From Nocardioides xinjiangensis (GTDB lineage Bacteria; Actinomycetota; Actinomycetes; Propionibacteriales; Nocardioidaceae), in contig NZ_JAFMSY010000001.1 of assembly GCF_017916455.1 (NCBI RefSeq), forward strand, positions 682,001 to 746,000: 64,000 bases of DNA, in the 5' to 3' direction. Below, in pieces: positions 19,183 through 27,575 of this stretch. The first letter of the stretch is position 1. The number at the start of each line of letters is the position of its first letter. A model generated the notes under the pieces. That model ran no database searches. It had not been told where the DNA came from and saw nothing but the letters and a program-made list of their open reading frames with translations. The translations under genes were made by a program, and so were the position numbers.

Positions 19183-20961
19183 TCAGCCCGACTGGCGCAC
19201 CGCCCACTCGCGGATCCGGTTGATCCGCTCGTGCAGCTGCTCGGCGCTGGCCACGGCGGCGGGCGGGCCGCCGCACTCCTTGCGCAGCGCGTTGTGGGTG
19301 ACCCCGTGGGCCTGACCGGTGCGGTGGTGCCAGGCCGCGACCAGTCCGTTGAGCTCGCGACGCAGGACGCCGAGCTGCTGGTGGGTGCTCAGCTGCTCCA
19401 CGGAGTCGACGACGCGGTCGCCGCCCCCGTCGGAGCGCTGCTTGCGCGCCCGCTCGCTCTGGCGGGAGTGCAGCAGCTCGCGCACCTGGTCGGGCTCGAG
19501 CAGGCCCGGGATGCCGAGGAAGTCCATCTCCTCCTCCGACCCCACGTGCACCTCGCCGGAGTGGCCGAACTGCGCTCCCTCGTAGAGCACGTGGTCGAAC
19601 GACGCCGTCGAGCCGAGCGCCTCCCACGACATCTCGAGCTCGTCGGAGGCCGACTCCCCCTGCTGCGCCTGCGCGAGCAGCTCGTCCTCGGCGGCGAAGA
19701 TGTCGTCCTCGTCCCGGACCCGGCGGCCCAGCACGTGGTCGCGCTGCGCCTCCATGTCGGAGGCGAACTCGAGCAGGTGCGGCACGGACGGCAGGAACAC
19801 CGACGCGGTCTCGCCGCGCGACCGGGCGCGGACGAAGCGGCCGACGGCCTGCGCGAAGAAGAGCGGCGTCGACACGGTCGTGGCCCACACGCCGACCGCG
19901 AGGCGTGGCACGTCGACGCCCTCGGAGACCATCCGCACGGCGACCATCCAGCGGTCGTCGGAGGCGGTGAACTTCTCGATCTTCTTCGAGGAGCCCTTCT
20001 CGTCGGAGAGCACGACCGTCGGCGCCTCGCCGGTGATCTTCCTGAGCAGCGCCGCGTAGGCACGCGCGGAGTCCTGGTCGCCGGCGATCACCAGCCCGCC
20101 GGCGTCGGGCACGTGACGGCGTACCTCCGACAGGCGCTTGTCCGCGGCCTCCAGCACCGCCGGGATCCAGGACCCCCGCGGGTCGAGCGCCGTGCGCAGC
20201 GCCTGGGCGTGCATGTCCTTGGTGAGCGGCTCGCCCAGCCGGGCCACCACCTCGTCACCCGCGCGGGTGCGCCACTGCATCTCGCCGGAGTAGGCCATGA
20301 AGAGCACCGGCCGCACGACGTGGTCGGCGAGGGCGTGGGCGTAGCCGTAGGTGTAGTCGGCCGCGGACACGGGGATGCCGTCGTCGCCCGGGGCGTAGCT
20401 GACGAACGGGATCGGGTTGATGTCGGAGCGGAACGGCGTGCCGGTGAGCGCGAGCCGCCGGGTCGCCGGGTCGAACGCCTCGCGCACGCCCTCGCCCCAC
20501 GACAGCGCGTCGCCGGCGTGGTGGATCTCGTCGAGGATCACCAGCGTCTTGAACCGCTCGGTGCGGATCCGCATCGCCAGCGAGTTGACCGCGACGCCGG
20601 CGTAGGTCACCGCGATGCCGACGTAGTCGTCCGACGTCTTGCCCTTGCCGGCCGAGTAGGTGGGGTCGATCGGGATGCCCGCGCGGGCGGCGGCCTCGGC
20701 CCACTGCGTCTTGAGGTGCTCGGTCGGGGCGACGACGGTGATCCGGTCGACGACGCGGCGGCCGAGCAGGTCGGCCGCGACCGTGAGGGCGAAGGTCGTC
20801 TTGCCGGCGCCGGGCGTGGCCACCGCGAGGAAGTCGCGGGGCTGGCGCGACCGGTAGAGGTCCACCGCCGCCTGCTGCCAGGCGCGCAGGGAGGGCGCGG
20901 TGCCCCAGGCGGCCCGGTCGGGCCACGCGGGGGGCAGCGGCGCCTCGGGGCGCCCCGTCAC
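19183..20961 (-). CDS. DEAD/DEAH-box (ResIII-type) helicase
   Basis: This 592-residue superfamily 2 helicase has Walker A VATPGAGKTTFAL, motif II LDEIHHAGD, motif III LALTGTPFRS and the C-terminal helicase motifs VRMVSEGVDVPRL and QAVGRFVRAR. It resembles actinobacterial helicases related to XPB/RecG-type DNA translocases; the substrate is unknown. The GTG start overlaps the stop of the DUF3039 gene (GTGA), so the two are translated together. An open frame extends further upstream but lies inside DUF3039. Confidence 0.88.
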   Translation of the reverse strand: MTGRPEAPLPPAWPDRAAWGTAPSLRAWQQAAVDLYRSRQPRDFLAVATPGAGKTTFALTVAADLLGRRVVDRITVVAPTEHLKTQWAEAAARAGIPIDPTYSAGKGKTSDDYVGIAVTYAGVAVNSLAMRIRTERFKTLVILDEIHHAGDALSWGEGVREAFDPATRRLALTGTPFRSDINPIPFVSYAPGDDGIPVSAADYTYGYAHALADHVVRPVLFMAYSGEMQWRTRAGDEVVARLGEPLTKDMHAQALRTALDPRGSWIPAVLEAADKRLSEVRRHVPDAGGLVIAGDQDSARAYAALLRKITGEAPTVVLSDEKGSSKKIEKFTASDDRWMVAVRMVSEGVDVPRLAVGVWATTVSTPLFFAQAVGRFVRARSRGETASVFLPSVPHLLEFASDMEAQRDHVLGRRVRDEDDIFAAEDELLAQAQQGESASDELEMSWEALGSTASFDHVLYEGAQFGHSGEVHVGSEEEMDFLGIPGLLEPDQVRELLHSRQSERARKQRSDGGGDRVVDSVEQLSTHQQLGVLRRELNGLVAAWHHRTGQAHGVTHNALRKECGGPPAAVASAEQLHERINRIREWAVRQSG

Positions 20962-21239
20962 GCGTCGGAGCCCGAGCCGTCGGAGCCGGAGCCCTCCCCC
21001 GGCTTCATCGACTCCCAGATCTCCTTGCACTCCGGGCACACCGGGTACTTCTCGGGGGCGCGCGAGGGGACCCACACCTTGCCGCACAGGGCGATGACGG
21101 GCGTGCCCATCACCATCGCCTCGGTGAGCTTGTCCTTCGGCACGTAGTGCGAGAACCGCTCGTGGTCACCCTCGTCGGTGGGCACCGTCTGACGCTCTTC
21201 GACGGTCTGCGTGCCGGGCGAGAATCCGATGGTGCTCAT
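20958..21239 (-). CDS. DUF3039 family protein with zinc-binding cysteines
   Basis: This 93-residue protein matches DUF3039. The central HYVPKDKLTEAMVMGTPVIA and CGKVWVPSRAPEKYPVCPEC hold three cysteines and a His in a likely zinc ribbon. A low-complexity SGSDGSGSD tail follows. The stop overlaps the helicase start. This tight pairing recurs in actinobacteria, so a helicase accessory role is plausible but unproven. Confidence 0.87.
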   Translation of the reverse strand: MSTIGFSPGTQTVEERQTVPTDEGDHERFSHYVPKDKLTEAMVMGTPVIALCGKVWVPSRAPEKYPVCPECKEIWESMKPGEGSGSDGSGSDA

Positions 21240-21262
21240 GATGGACAAGCCTAACGCCGGAG

Positions 21263-21817
21263 TCAGTTGAGGTCGGGATCGACGGGCCTGTTGACGTGCC
21301 AGGCGAGCATGCCGGGCTGGCGTCGCATGACGTCGCGCCACAGGCCGTCGGGATCGCCGCGGAAGGCGTCGGCGGCCTCGCTGCTGACGACGTACCAGCT
21401 GCCCTCCTCGACCTCCCCGGCGAGCTGGCCGGCGCCCCACCCGGCGTAGCCGGCGAAGACCCGCATCGCCGCGAGGGACCCGTCCACGAGCTCCGTCGGG
21501 GTGTCGAGGTCGACCATGCCCAGCACGCTGGTCACCGGACGCCACCCGACGGGCGGCTCGTCCGGGTCGCGCAGCCGGGCCACGGCCAGGGCGCCGTCGG
21601 TGCCGACCGGTCCGCCGCGGAAGAGCACCTCCGGCTCCACCACGACGTCGCGCCACGGCTCGAGGACGTCGGCCACGAGGACCTGCGTGGGACGGTTGAG
21701 CACCACGCCGAGGGCTCCCTCGTCGTTCACGTCGAGCAGCAGCACGACCGTCTCGACGAAGTTGGGGTCCTGCAGTGCCGGTGTCGCCACCAGCAGCATC
21801 CCCGAAGCCAGCTGCAT
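21263..21817 (-). CDS. YqgE/AlgH family protein
   Basis: This 184-residue protein is of the UPF0301/YqgE family. The N-terminus (GMLLVATPALQDPNFVETVV), GVVLNRPTQ and FRGGPVGTDG are all diagnostic. The molecular role is not established. It stands alone, 24 bp upstream of the DUF3039-helicase pair on the same strand, and may be part of the same transcript. Confidence 0.9.
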   Translation of the reverse strand: MQLASGMLLVATPALQDPNFVETVVLLLDVNDEGALGVVLNRPTQVLVADVLEPWRDVVVEPEVLFRGGPVGTDGALAVARLRDPDEPPVGWRPVTSVLGMVDLDTPTELVDGSLAAMRVFAGYAGWGAGQLAGEVEEGSWYVVSSEAADAFRGDPDGLWRDVMRRQPGMLAWHVNRPVDPDLN

Positions 21818-21850
21818 GCCTCCACTATGGCAGGCCCGCGGGTACGCCGC

Positions 21851-22375
21851 TCAGGCCGCGAGCACCGCCTTCAGCCGCTGCACCAGCGACGGCGCCGGAG
21901 CCTGCCGCGGCACGGCACCCGGGACGTACGACGCGCGGGCGGCGGACTCGATCGCCCGACCCGCGCGGCGGGCGGCGTCGCCGGGCGCGCTGGCACGTCC
22001 GGCCATGAGGGCGAGCAGCTCGTGCTCCTTGCCCGCGGCGATCGCGGTCGTGCGGGCCATCTCGGGACTGCTCGGGTGCGCGACGTGGTGGTCGATGACG
22101 GCGCGGACGCCGGGCATGTCCTCGGCGGCCCGCCGCCACGCGACGGCGACGGCTCGAGGGAGGTCGAGGGGCTGGTCGGCCAGCTCGCGCTCGATCCGGC
22201 CGGCGAGGCGGGTGTGCCAGCGCAGCTGCAGGGCTCCGAGCAGCGTGACGTCGTCACCGAAGGTCTCGGCGACGCCGGCCACGTCCATCGGCAGACGGCC
22301 GTCGAGGCGGCTGTCGGCGGTGCGGATTACCTCGCGCAGCACGTCCGCGCGGCGGTGGTGGGACGTCCAGGTCAT
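21851..22375 (-). CDS. Hypothetical protein divergent from a TetR regulator
   Basis: This soluble, helical protein of 174 residues has no signal peptide and no family I recognise. It has an Arg/Ala-rich character with TRLAGRIERELADQP, DMPGVRAVIDHHVAHP and a C-terminal LVQRLKAVLA helix. It is divergent from the TetR gene and an imperfect palindrome sits directly upstream, so it is the likely target of that regulator. GGAGAC precedes the ATG. Function unknown. Confidence 0.75.
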   Translation of the reverse strand: MTWTSHHRRADVLREVIRTADSRLDGRLPMDVAGVAETFGDDVTLLGALQLRWHTRLAGRIERELADQPLDLPRAVAVAWRRAAEDMPGVRAVIDHHVAHPSSPEMARTTAIAAGKEHELLALMAGRASAPGDAARRAGRAIESAARASYVPGAVPRQAPAPSLVQRLKAVLAA

Positions 22376-22390
22376 GGCGGTCTCCTTCTG

Positions 22391-22409
22391 TACATACCGA
22401 CGGTACGTA
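22391..22409. promoter_or_regulatory. TetR-type operator
   Basis: TACATACCGACGGTACGTA is a 19-bp palindrome around a central A with one mismatched pair. It overlaps a nested GGTACGTACC palindrome (22402-22411). It lies 16 bp upstream of the hypothetical gene's start and 100 bp from the divergent TetR gene. The form matches many TetR-dimer sites. Confidence 0.65.
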
Positions 22410-22508
22410 CCTTCAGTATGCCGCAGCCGCGCCGCTCCGCACAGTCCTCCACGCGTGAGGCCGGTCACCTAGGCTGCGCCCCATGACCGTCGACGGAGCA
22501 CGCACGTG

Positions 22509-23150
22509 ATGGCCCGCCGCCAGCGCTGGCCGGACTCGACCAAGCGCGCGCTGGTCGACGTGGCCGAGCGGCTCTTCACCGAGCACGGCTACTCCGCGAC
22601 GTCCCTCGACGCCATCGTCGCGGGTGCCGACGTCACCAAGGGCGCGCTCTACCACCACTTCAGCGGCAAGCAGGCGATCTTCGAGGCCGCCTTCGAGCGC
22701 GTGGAGTCGCGAGCCACGGCCGGGATCGCCCGGGCCACCGAGGGGCACCGCGACCCGTGGTTGAAGGCGCAGGCGGGGCTGCGTGCCTTCCTCGGGGCCG
22801 TGCAGGAGCCGGGCTACCGGCAGATCGTGATCTCCGACGGGCCGTCGGTGCTGGGCCACGAGCGCTACCGCGAGCGCGAGGAGCGCTCCACCTACGCGAT
22901 CGTCGACGAGATCGTGCGGTCCGCGCTGGGCGGCGGCGACTGGGACCTCGACGACGCCATGCTCGACACGTTCACGCGCATCTTCTTCGGCGCGATGTCC
23001 GCCGCCGGCGGCGCCGTCGCCGTCAGCGAGGACCCGGCAGCGGCCGCGCTGCGGGTCGAGGCCGCCATCGGCTTCGTCCTCGCCGGCCTCCAGCGGTTGC
23101 TGGAGGAGGGAGTCGGCTCGCCCGACCCGGGTGCTACTTCGCGAACGTGA
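22509..23150 (+). CDS. TetR-family transcriptional regulator
   Basis: This regulator of about 213 residues has an N-terminal TetR helix-turn-helix (VAERLFTEHGYSATSLDAIV, then GALYHHFSGKQAIFEAAF) and a C-terminal ligand domain. A GTG three bases upstream of the chosen ATG is equally possible. Its likely target is the divergent hypothetical gene and itself. The 3' end overlaps the convergent DUF3048 gene by 17 bp. The ligand is unknown. Confidence 0.88.
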   Translation: MARRQRWPDSTKRALVDVAERLFTEHGYSATSLDAIVAGADVTKGALYHHFSGKQAIFEAAFERVESRATAGIARATEGHRDPWLKAQAGLRAFLGAVQEPGYRQIVISDGPSVLGHERYREREERSTYAIVDEIVRSALGGGDWDLDDAMLDTFTRIFFGAMSAAGGAVAVSEDPAAAALRVEAAIGFVLAGLQRLLEEGVGSPDPGATSRT

Positions 23151-24153
23151 CGTTGCCGTTGACGGCCGGCACCAGCTCGACCCAGACGTGCCCGGCGGGC
23201 ACGGCCAGGTCGCCGTCCTTGGTCGAGAGCTCGAGCGCACCCTTCAGCCCGTCCTTGCTCCAGGTGCCGCGCACGACGCGCCCACCGTGGAACAGCAGCG
23301 CGGCGCCCCTGCCCTCGAACTTCGTCTCGGGCACGGGGTAGCCGGCGGGGTCGCGGTACCCGGCGTCGCCGACCTTGACCCGCAGCACGAGCACGGAGTC
23401 GGCGGGGAACTGGTCGCCCTGCGCGGCGTAGGAGTCGGTGTTGACGTACCCCCCGCCCTGGAACTGCCAGCTGGTGGAGTGGGCGCCGAAGTCGGCGGTG
23501 AGGCTGCGCGCCTTGGCGCCCCGGGGCAGGTCGGCGGCGGTGCCCCACGGCAGGTACGGCGGCGGCTCCTCGTCGGCCTCGAGGCGCTTGGCGATGTCAC
23601 CGAGCCGGGCGAACAGGTTGTAGGGCGCCGAGCGCGAGGTCTCGCGGTAGACGCCCGCGTCGCCCTCGGTGATCCAGGGGATCCCGGCGCCCTTGATGCG
23701 CTTGATGGTGATCGGGGCGGCGCCGCTGGTCACGACCGTCGCCCCCTCGGGCACGATGCCGATGTCGCTGGCGCGCATGGAGCGGACCGGACCGATGTCG
23801 GCGGGCACCTTGGAGTAGTAGAACGCCGCCAGGCGGGTGTAGCCGCCCTCGACGAGCTCCTCCACGACCAGGTCGGCCGACCCGAGGCCCACCTGCGGGG
23901 CGCTGGAGGAGGTGTTGTCGACCTTGGTGACGATCACGGGGTGCTCGGGGGCGTCGCCCTTGCGCTCGAGCCCGGTCAACGGCCAGTACGTCGGCTCCGG
24001 CGCCTCCGTGGTCTCCGACGTGGTCGGCTCGGGGGACCCGGAGGCGCTCGGCTCCTCGGCGTCGCCTCCGCTGCAGCCGGCGAGGAGCAGCGAGGCCGCG
24101 ACCAGCGCGGCGGCGACTGCCCGGGACGAGGAGGGGCGAAGGGGGTGACGCAC
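23134..24153 (-). CDS. DUF3048 (YerB-like) lipoprotein
   Basis: This 339-residue lipoprotein has signal segment RAVAAALVAASLLLAGC with the modified Cys in LAGC, then a Ser/Glu/Pro-rich linker. The DUF3048 domain follows (YWPLTGLERKG, then VIVTKVDNTSSSAPQVGLGS, RLAAFYYS, GPVRSMRASDI). YerB of Bacillus is the known relative but its function is unsettled. I start at the GTG behind CGGAG; a longer open frame has no family match. It should sit on the outside of the membrane. Confidence 0.88.
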   Translation of the reverse strand: MRHPLRPSSSRAVAAALVAASLLLAGCSGGDAEEPSASGSPEPTTSETTEAPEPTYWPLTGLERKGDAPEHPVIVTKVDNTSSSAPQVGLGSADLVVEELVEGGYTRLAAFYYSKVPADIGPVRSMRASDIGIVPEGATVVTSGAAPITIKRIKGAGIPWITEGDAGVYRETSRSAPYNLFARLGDIAKRLEADEEPPPYLPWGTAADLPRGAKARSLTADFGAHSTSWQFQGGGYVNTDSYAAQGDQFPADSVLVLRVKVGDAGYRDPAGYPVPETKFEGRGAALLFHGGRVVRGTWSKDGLKGALELSTKDGDLAVPAGHVWVELVPAVNGNVTFAK

Positions 24154-24203
24154 GGGAACTCCGATCGAGCGGGAACAGCAGGGGGATGTGCCTCGAGTGT
24201 GGC

Positions 24204-24235
24204 GGCGCGCCCTCCCCGATGGGAGAAGGCGCGCC
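24204..24235 (-). terminator. Terminator hairpin after the NlpC/P60 gene
   Basis: GGCGCGCC (24204-24211) with CTCCC (24212-24216) pair to GGGAG (24221-24225) and GGCGCGCC (24228-24235), leaving a two-base AA bulge. It lies 42 bp after the NlpC/P60 stop and before the DUF3048 start. Confidence 0.6.
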
Positions 24236-24276
24236 ACAGGGTAGATCAGCAGGCTCTGCCTACCAGCTTCGGCCGA

Positions 24277-24837
24277 TCACCCACGCCGGAGCGTTCCGCC
24301 GAACCACTGGGAGGTCCACGGGACGGCCACCCGCACCCGCTGCCCGGAGCCCGGGGAGTGCACCATGACCGCGTGGCCGCGCTCCCAGCGCAGGAACACC
24401 GCGGCGTGGTAGACGCCGCCGCTGCCGTGGAAGAACATCAGGTCGCCCGCGCGCATGTCCTTCTTCGCCACGCGCCGCGTGAAGCCGGCCTGGGCCGCCG
24501 ACGTGCGGGGCACGGGGAAGCCGGCGCGACGGTAGCTGTAGTAGACGAGCCCGGAGCAGTCGAACCGGTTCGGCCCGGTGGCGCCGTAGCCGTACCAGTC
24601 GCCGCGCTGGCGCAGCGCGGTGTCGCGGGCGCCGAGGACGCGGGCGGCGACGCGGCGACTGGCGGCGCGGCGGTCGGTGGTCGTCGAGGACGTCCGCTCC
24701 GAGGTCCGCTCCGACGTCGTCGGGGAGGACTGGGAGCCGGCGGCGGTGGCGGGCAGCGCCGTCAGGGTCGAGGCGGTGAGGCCCAGTCCGGCGAGGGCGA
24801 GCGCGCAGGCTCGCGCCGTGCGAGAGGTCGCAGGCAT
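24277..24837 (-). CDS. Secreted NlpC/P60 cell-wall hydrolase
   Basis: This 186-residue exported peptidase has a signal peptide (ARACALALAGLGLTASTLTA, then LPATA). A Ser/Thr-rich stretch is followed by an NlpC/P60 domain with catalytic Cys in RFDCSGLVYYSYR and His in GGVYHAAVFL. It should cleave peptide stems of peptidoglycan outside the cell. An in-frame GTG at 24858 exists, but AAAGGA sits correctly before the ATG at 24837. The 5' leader is a cyclic-di-AMP riboswitch, so expression is tied to osmotic and cell-wall status. Confidence 0.9.
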   Translation of the reverse strand: MPATSRTARACALALAGLGLTASTLTALPATAAGSQSSPTTSERTSERTSSTTTDRRAASRRVAARVLGARDTALRQRGDWYGYGATGPNRFDCSGLVYYSYRRAGFPVPRTSAAQAGFTRRVAKKDMRAGDLMFFHGSGGVYHAAVFLRWERGHAVMVHSPGSGQRVRVAVPWTSQWFGGTLRRG

Positions 24838-24856
24838 GAGTGTGTGTTCCTTTCCC

Positions 24857-25031
24857 ACGCCTGTGAGGTGAGCTGTCGGGTTGGGGCTGGAAGGTGCCCC
24901 GCCGCCTGCACGGCGACTTCACCCCGAGCCGGCGCGTGCAGTGCTGCACGAACCGGCAGTGGAACCTGTGGGTCCCCCACTCCTGCCCTCGAAGATGTCG
25001 GGGGTCGCCCCGGGCGGGCAGGACTCGGCGT
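24857..25031 (-). ncRNA. Cyclic-di-AMP riboswitch (ydaO/yuaA type)
   Basis: Read on the minus strand, this leader shows the conserved blocks in order: ACGCCGAGTCC, a GCCCG...GGGC stem, GGGGGACCCACAGGTT, CGGGGTGAAGTCG, then TTCCAGCCCCAACCCGACAG and CTCACCTCACAGGCGT. The ends ACGCC and GGCGT close helix P1. The 175-nt aptamer ends just before the GGGAAAGGA ribosome binding site of the NlpC/P60 gene. This class controls cell-wall hydrolase genes in actinobacteria, where ligand binding usually switches expression off. Confidence 0.88.
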
Positions 25032-25063
25032 TGTCCCGGGGCGGGTGGTGCTGATCGTCGAGC

Positions 25064-25093
25064 ACCGTAGGCACATCACCGCGCCGGGATCAA
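25064..25093 (-). promoter_or_regulatory. Probable promoter of the riboswitch-NlpC transcript
   Basis: On the minus strand TTGATC (25093-25088) and TACGGT (25069-25064) lie 18 bp apart, right after the FabG-like stop codon and about 33 bp before the riboswitch P1 helix. Only the -35 fits well. Confidence 0.35.
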
Positions 25094-25100
25094 ACCGCGG

Positions 25101-25868
25101 TCAGCCGAGCTTGCGTCCTCCGTCCACGTAGAGCGTCTGGCCTGTGATGAACGACGCTTCGTCGCTGCACAGGAACGCCGCCGCGGCGGCGATGTCCTCC
25201 GGCTGGCCCACCCGGCGGACGGGGGTCGCCTCGGCGTTGAGGCGCTGCAGCTCCTCGGGCTCCATCTTGAGCCGGCGCGCGGTCGCGTCGGTCATCTCGG
25301 TGGCGATGAAGCCGGGGGCGATCGCGTTGGCGGTGATGCCGAAGGGGCCGAGCTCGATGCCGAGGGTGCGGGTCAGCCCCTGGATGCCCATCTTGGCGGC
25401 GGAGTAGTTGGCCTGGCCGCGGTTGCCGAGCGCGGAGACGCTGGAGAGGTTGAGGATCTTGCCGTACCTCTGCTCCACGAACCGCGACTGCGCCGCCTTG
25501 GTCATGTTGAACACGCCCTTGAGGTGCACGCCCATGACCAGGTCCCAGTCCTCCTCGGTCATCTTGAAGAGCAGGTTGTCGCGGGTGATGCCGGCGTTGT
25601 TGACCAGCACGTGGATGCCGCCCAGCTCCTCGACCACGCGCTGGACGGCGGCCTCGGCCGCGGCGGCGTCGACGACGTCGCACGCGACGCCGATCGCCCG
25701 CGCACCCTCGACCAGCTCGAGCCGGCCCGCAGCCTCCTGTGCCGCCGCCTCGTCGAGGTCGAGGACGGCGATCGACGCGCCCTCGCTGGCCAGGCGCTGG
25801 GCGATGCCGAAGCCGATGCCTCGCGCTGCTCCGGTGATGGCGGCGACGCGCCGGTCGAAACGACCCAT
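25101..25868 (-). CDS. SDR-family 3-oxoacyl-ACP reductase (FabG-like)
   Basis: This 255-residue short-chain dehydrogenase has the NAD(P) loop TGAARGIGFGIA, the NNAG motif (VLVNNAGITRDNLLFKM), catalytic Ser in NLSSVSALGNRGQANYSAAK and the YSAAK Tyr/Lys pair. The VYVDGG-like end (LYVDGGRKLG) is typical of FabG paralogues such as mycobacterial FabG4. It is not in a fatty-acid gene cluster, so the true substrate, such as a 3-oxoacyl-CoA, is open. Confidence 0.88.
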   Translation of the reverse strand: MGRFDRRVAAITGAARGIGFGIAQRLASEGASIAVLDLDEAAAQEAAGRLELVEGARAIGVACDVVDAAAAEAAVQRVVEELGGIHVLVNNAGITRDNLLFKMTEEDWDLVMGVHLKGVFNMTKAAQSRFVEQRYGKILNLSSVSALGNRGQANYSAAKMGIQGLTRTLGIELGPFGITANAIAPGFIATEMTDATARRLKMEPEELQRLNAEATPVRRVGQPEDIAAAAAFLCSDEASFITGQTLYVDGGRKLG

Positions 25869-26026
25869 GTCGGTGACTCCTCAGGCTCGGTGCTGGTCCT
25901 CCCGGGAGACTAGTGGTCGCTGCTCCGCCCGCGCGCCGCGGTCGTGCGGGTGCGAGGACTCCCCCGACTTGTGGAGATCCGGTGCAGGGGGTGGGCCGCG
26001 GCGCGGCGCGTCGCTAGCGTGCCGAC
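25869..26026. other. Divergent gap before the PAP2 gene
   Basis: These 158 bp separate the divergent FabG-like and PAP2 genes. I see no strong palindrome or terminator. Both promoters must lie here. Confidence 0.4.
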
Positions 26027-27079
26027 ATGGGACGGGGGGACTTCCGTGCCGCGGCCGTGGTGGCCGCGGTGATGGCCGTGGCGACGGTGCTGGTCGCGAC
26101 GGCGTACGACCTGCCGGTGCGCGACCCGGACGGGGTCTCCGTGCCGACGTGGGTGCGGCTGCCGGTCATCGTCGCGGCGGCCGTCCTGCTCGACGTCGTG
26201 CCGCGCTGGGTGCTCGCCGCCCGCGGTGCCGCGCACGCGGACGCGTGGGCTGCGCTGCGGTTCGTGCTGCGTGACCGGTGGCACGGAGCCCAGGTGCGGT
26301 TCACCCTGAGCGGGCTCGCCGCCTGGTACGTCGCCTACGTCGCCTTCCGCAACCTCAAGGGCTACCTGCCGTTCGTCGACGACCGGCTCTGGGACACCGA
26401 GCTGGCGAGGGCGGACCGCCTGCTGTGGCTCGGGCACGACCCGGCGGACGTGCTGCACCAGGTGCTCGGCACCGGCTGGGCGGCATGGCTCATGTCGGGC
26501 GTCTACGTGCTGTGGATCGGCCTGGTGCCGGCGACGCTGGCGGTCGCGCTCGTGTGGACCCGGCGCTCGCTCGCGGGGGCGTTCTACGTCACGGCCGTCT
26601 CGTTCAACTGGCTGCTCGGCGTGGTCGTCTACTACCTCGTCCCGTCGCTCGGGCCGGTGTACTCCCGACCCGGCGAGTTCGCCGACCTCTCCCCCACCTT
26701 CAACACCCGGGTCCAGGAGTGGTTGCTCCAGGACCGGGTCGACGTGCTGGCGGGCCCCTGGGACACCCGCTCCGTCCAGACCATCGCCGCCTTCGCCTCC
26801 CTCCACGTGGCGATCACCGTCACCGCGTGCCTGGTGGCCGAGGTGCTGCGGCTGCCGTCGTGGGTGCGGGCGGGCAGCTGGGTCTTCGCCGTGCTCACCT
26901 CGGTGTCCACCGTCTACCTGGGCTGGCACTTCTTCGTCGACGTCCTGGGCGGGGCGGTCATCGGCGCGGCCGCGGTGGTGCTCGCCGCGCGGGCGACCGG
27001 CCACCCGCTGCGTCGACGCGCGGAGGCAGGTCCGGGCCCCGCCGTCGCGCACGACCGCGCCGGCGCCGGGCACCCCTAG
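26027..27079 (+). CDS. PAP2-superfamily membrane phosphatase
   Basis: This 350-residue protein has about six to seven transmembrane helices. The PAP2_3-type catalytic parts are ASLHVAITVTACL and VSTVYLGWHFFVDVLGG, which carry the two His residues and the nearby Asp. Earlier NWLLGVVVYYLVPSLGP marks the membrane-embedded domain. Relatives act on lipid phosphates or transfer inositol phosphate; the substrate is unknown. Its stop overlaps the convergent HIT gene by 4 bp. Confidence 0.87.
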   Translation: MGRGDFRAAAVVAAVMAVATVLVATAYDLPVRDPDGVSVPTWVRLPVIVAAAVLLDVVPRWVLAARGAAHADAWAALRFVLRDRWHGAQVRFTLSGLAAWYVAYVAFRNLKGYLPFVDDRLWDTELARADRLLWLGHDPADVLHQVLGTGWAAWLMSGVYVLWIGLVPATLAVALVWTRRSLAGAFYVTAVSFNWLLGVVVYYLVPSLGPVYSRPGEFADLSPTFNTRVQEWLLQDRVDVLAGPWDTRSVQTIAAFASLHVAITVTACLVAEVLRLPSWVRAGSWVFAVLTSVSTVYLGWHFFVDVLGGAVIGAAAVVLAARATGHPLRRRAEAGPGPAVAHDRAGAGHP

Positions 27080-27489
27080 CCGTCGAGCGCGTCACGCAGC
27101 CGCTCGGCGTAGGTCTCCGCCTCGCCCTCGGCGTACCTCGTGCGCGGCCAGAAGAAGCCGCGCAGGCCGTCGCCCTTGGTCCGCGGCACCACGTGGAGGT
27201 GCAGGTGCGGCACGGACTGGCTGACGGTGTTGTTCATGGCCACGAACGACCCCTGCGCGCCGAGCCCGTCCTTGACCGCGGTGGCCAGCCGCTGGGCGGC
27301 CGCCAGGAAGCCGTCTCGCAGCCCGGCCGGCAGGTCGGGCAACGTCTCGACGTGGGTGCGCGGCACGAGCAAGGCGTGGCCCTTGAAGACCGGCCGGGTG
27401 TCGAGGAAGGCGACCAGGTCGTCGGTCTCCAGGACGACGTGGCCGGGCAGGTCACCGGCGACGATCCGGCAGAACACGCATCCGTCCAT
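27076..27489 (-). CDS. HIT-family nucleotide hydrolase
   Basis: This 137-residue protein has the histidine-triad motif HLHLHVVP and an N-terminal CVFCRIVAGDLPG zinc-type loop. It probably removes AMP or another nucleotide from small adducts. It is convergent with PAP2 and divergent from the MSMEG_6728-type gene with an 86-bp gap. Confidence 0.92.
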   Translation of the reverse strand: MDGCVFCRIVAGDLPGHVVLETDDLVAFLDTRPVFKGHALLVPRTHVETLPDLPAGLRDGFLAAAQRLATAVKDGLGAQGSFVAMNNTVSQSVPHLHLHVVPRTKGDGLRGFFWPRTRYAEGEAETYAERLRDALDG

Positions 27490-27575
27490 GCGGTCAGTGT
27501 GCCGCGTGCTCCGCCGCGCCGTGACCCGTCGTCGGGGTGGGGCGCCGCGCGTCGGGGGTGCCTACCCTCGAGGGA

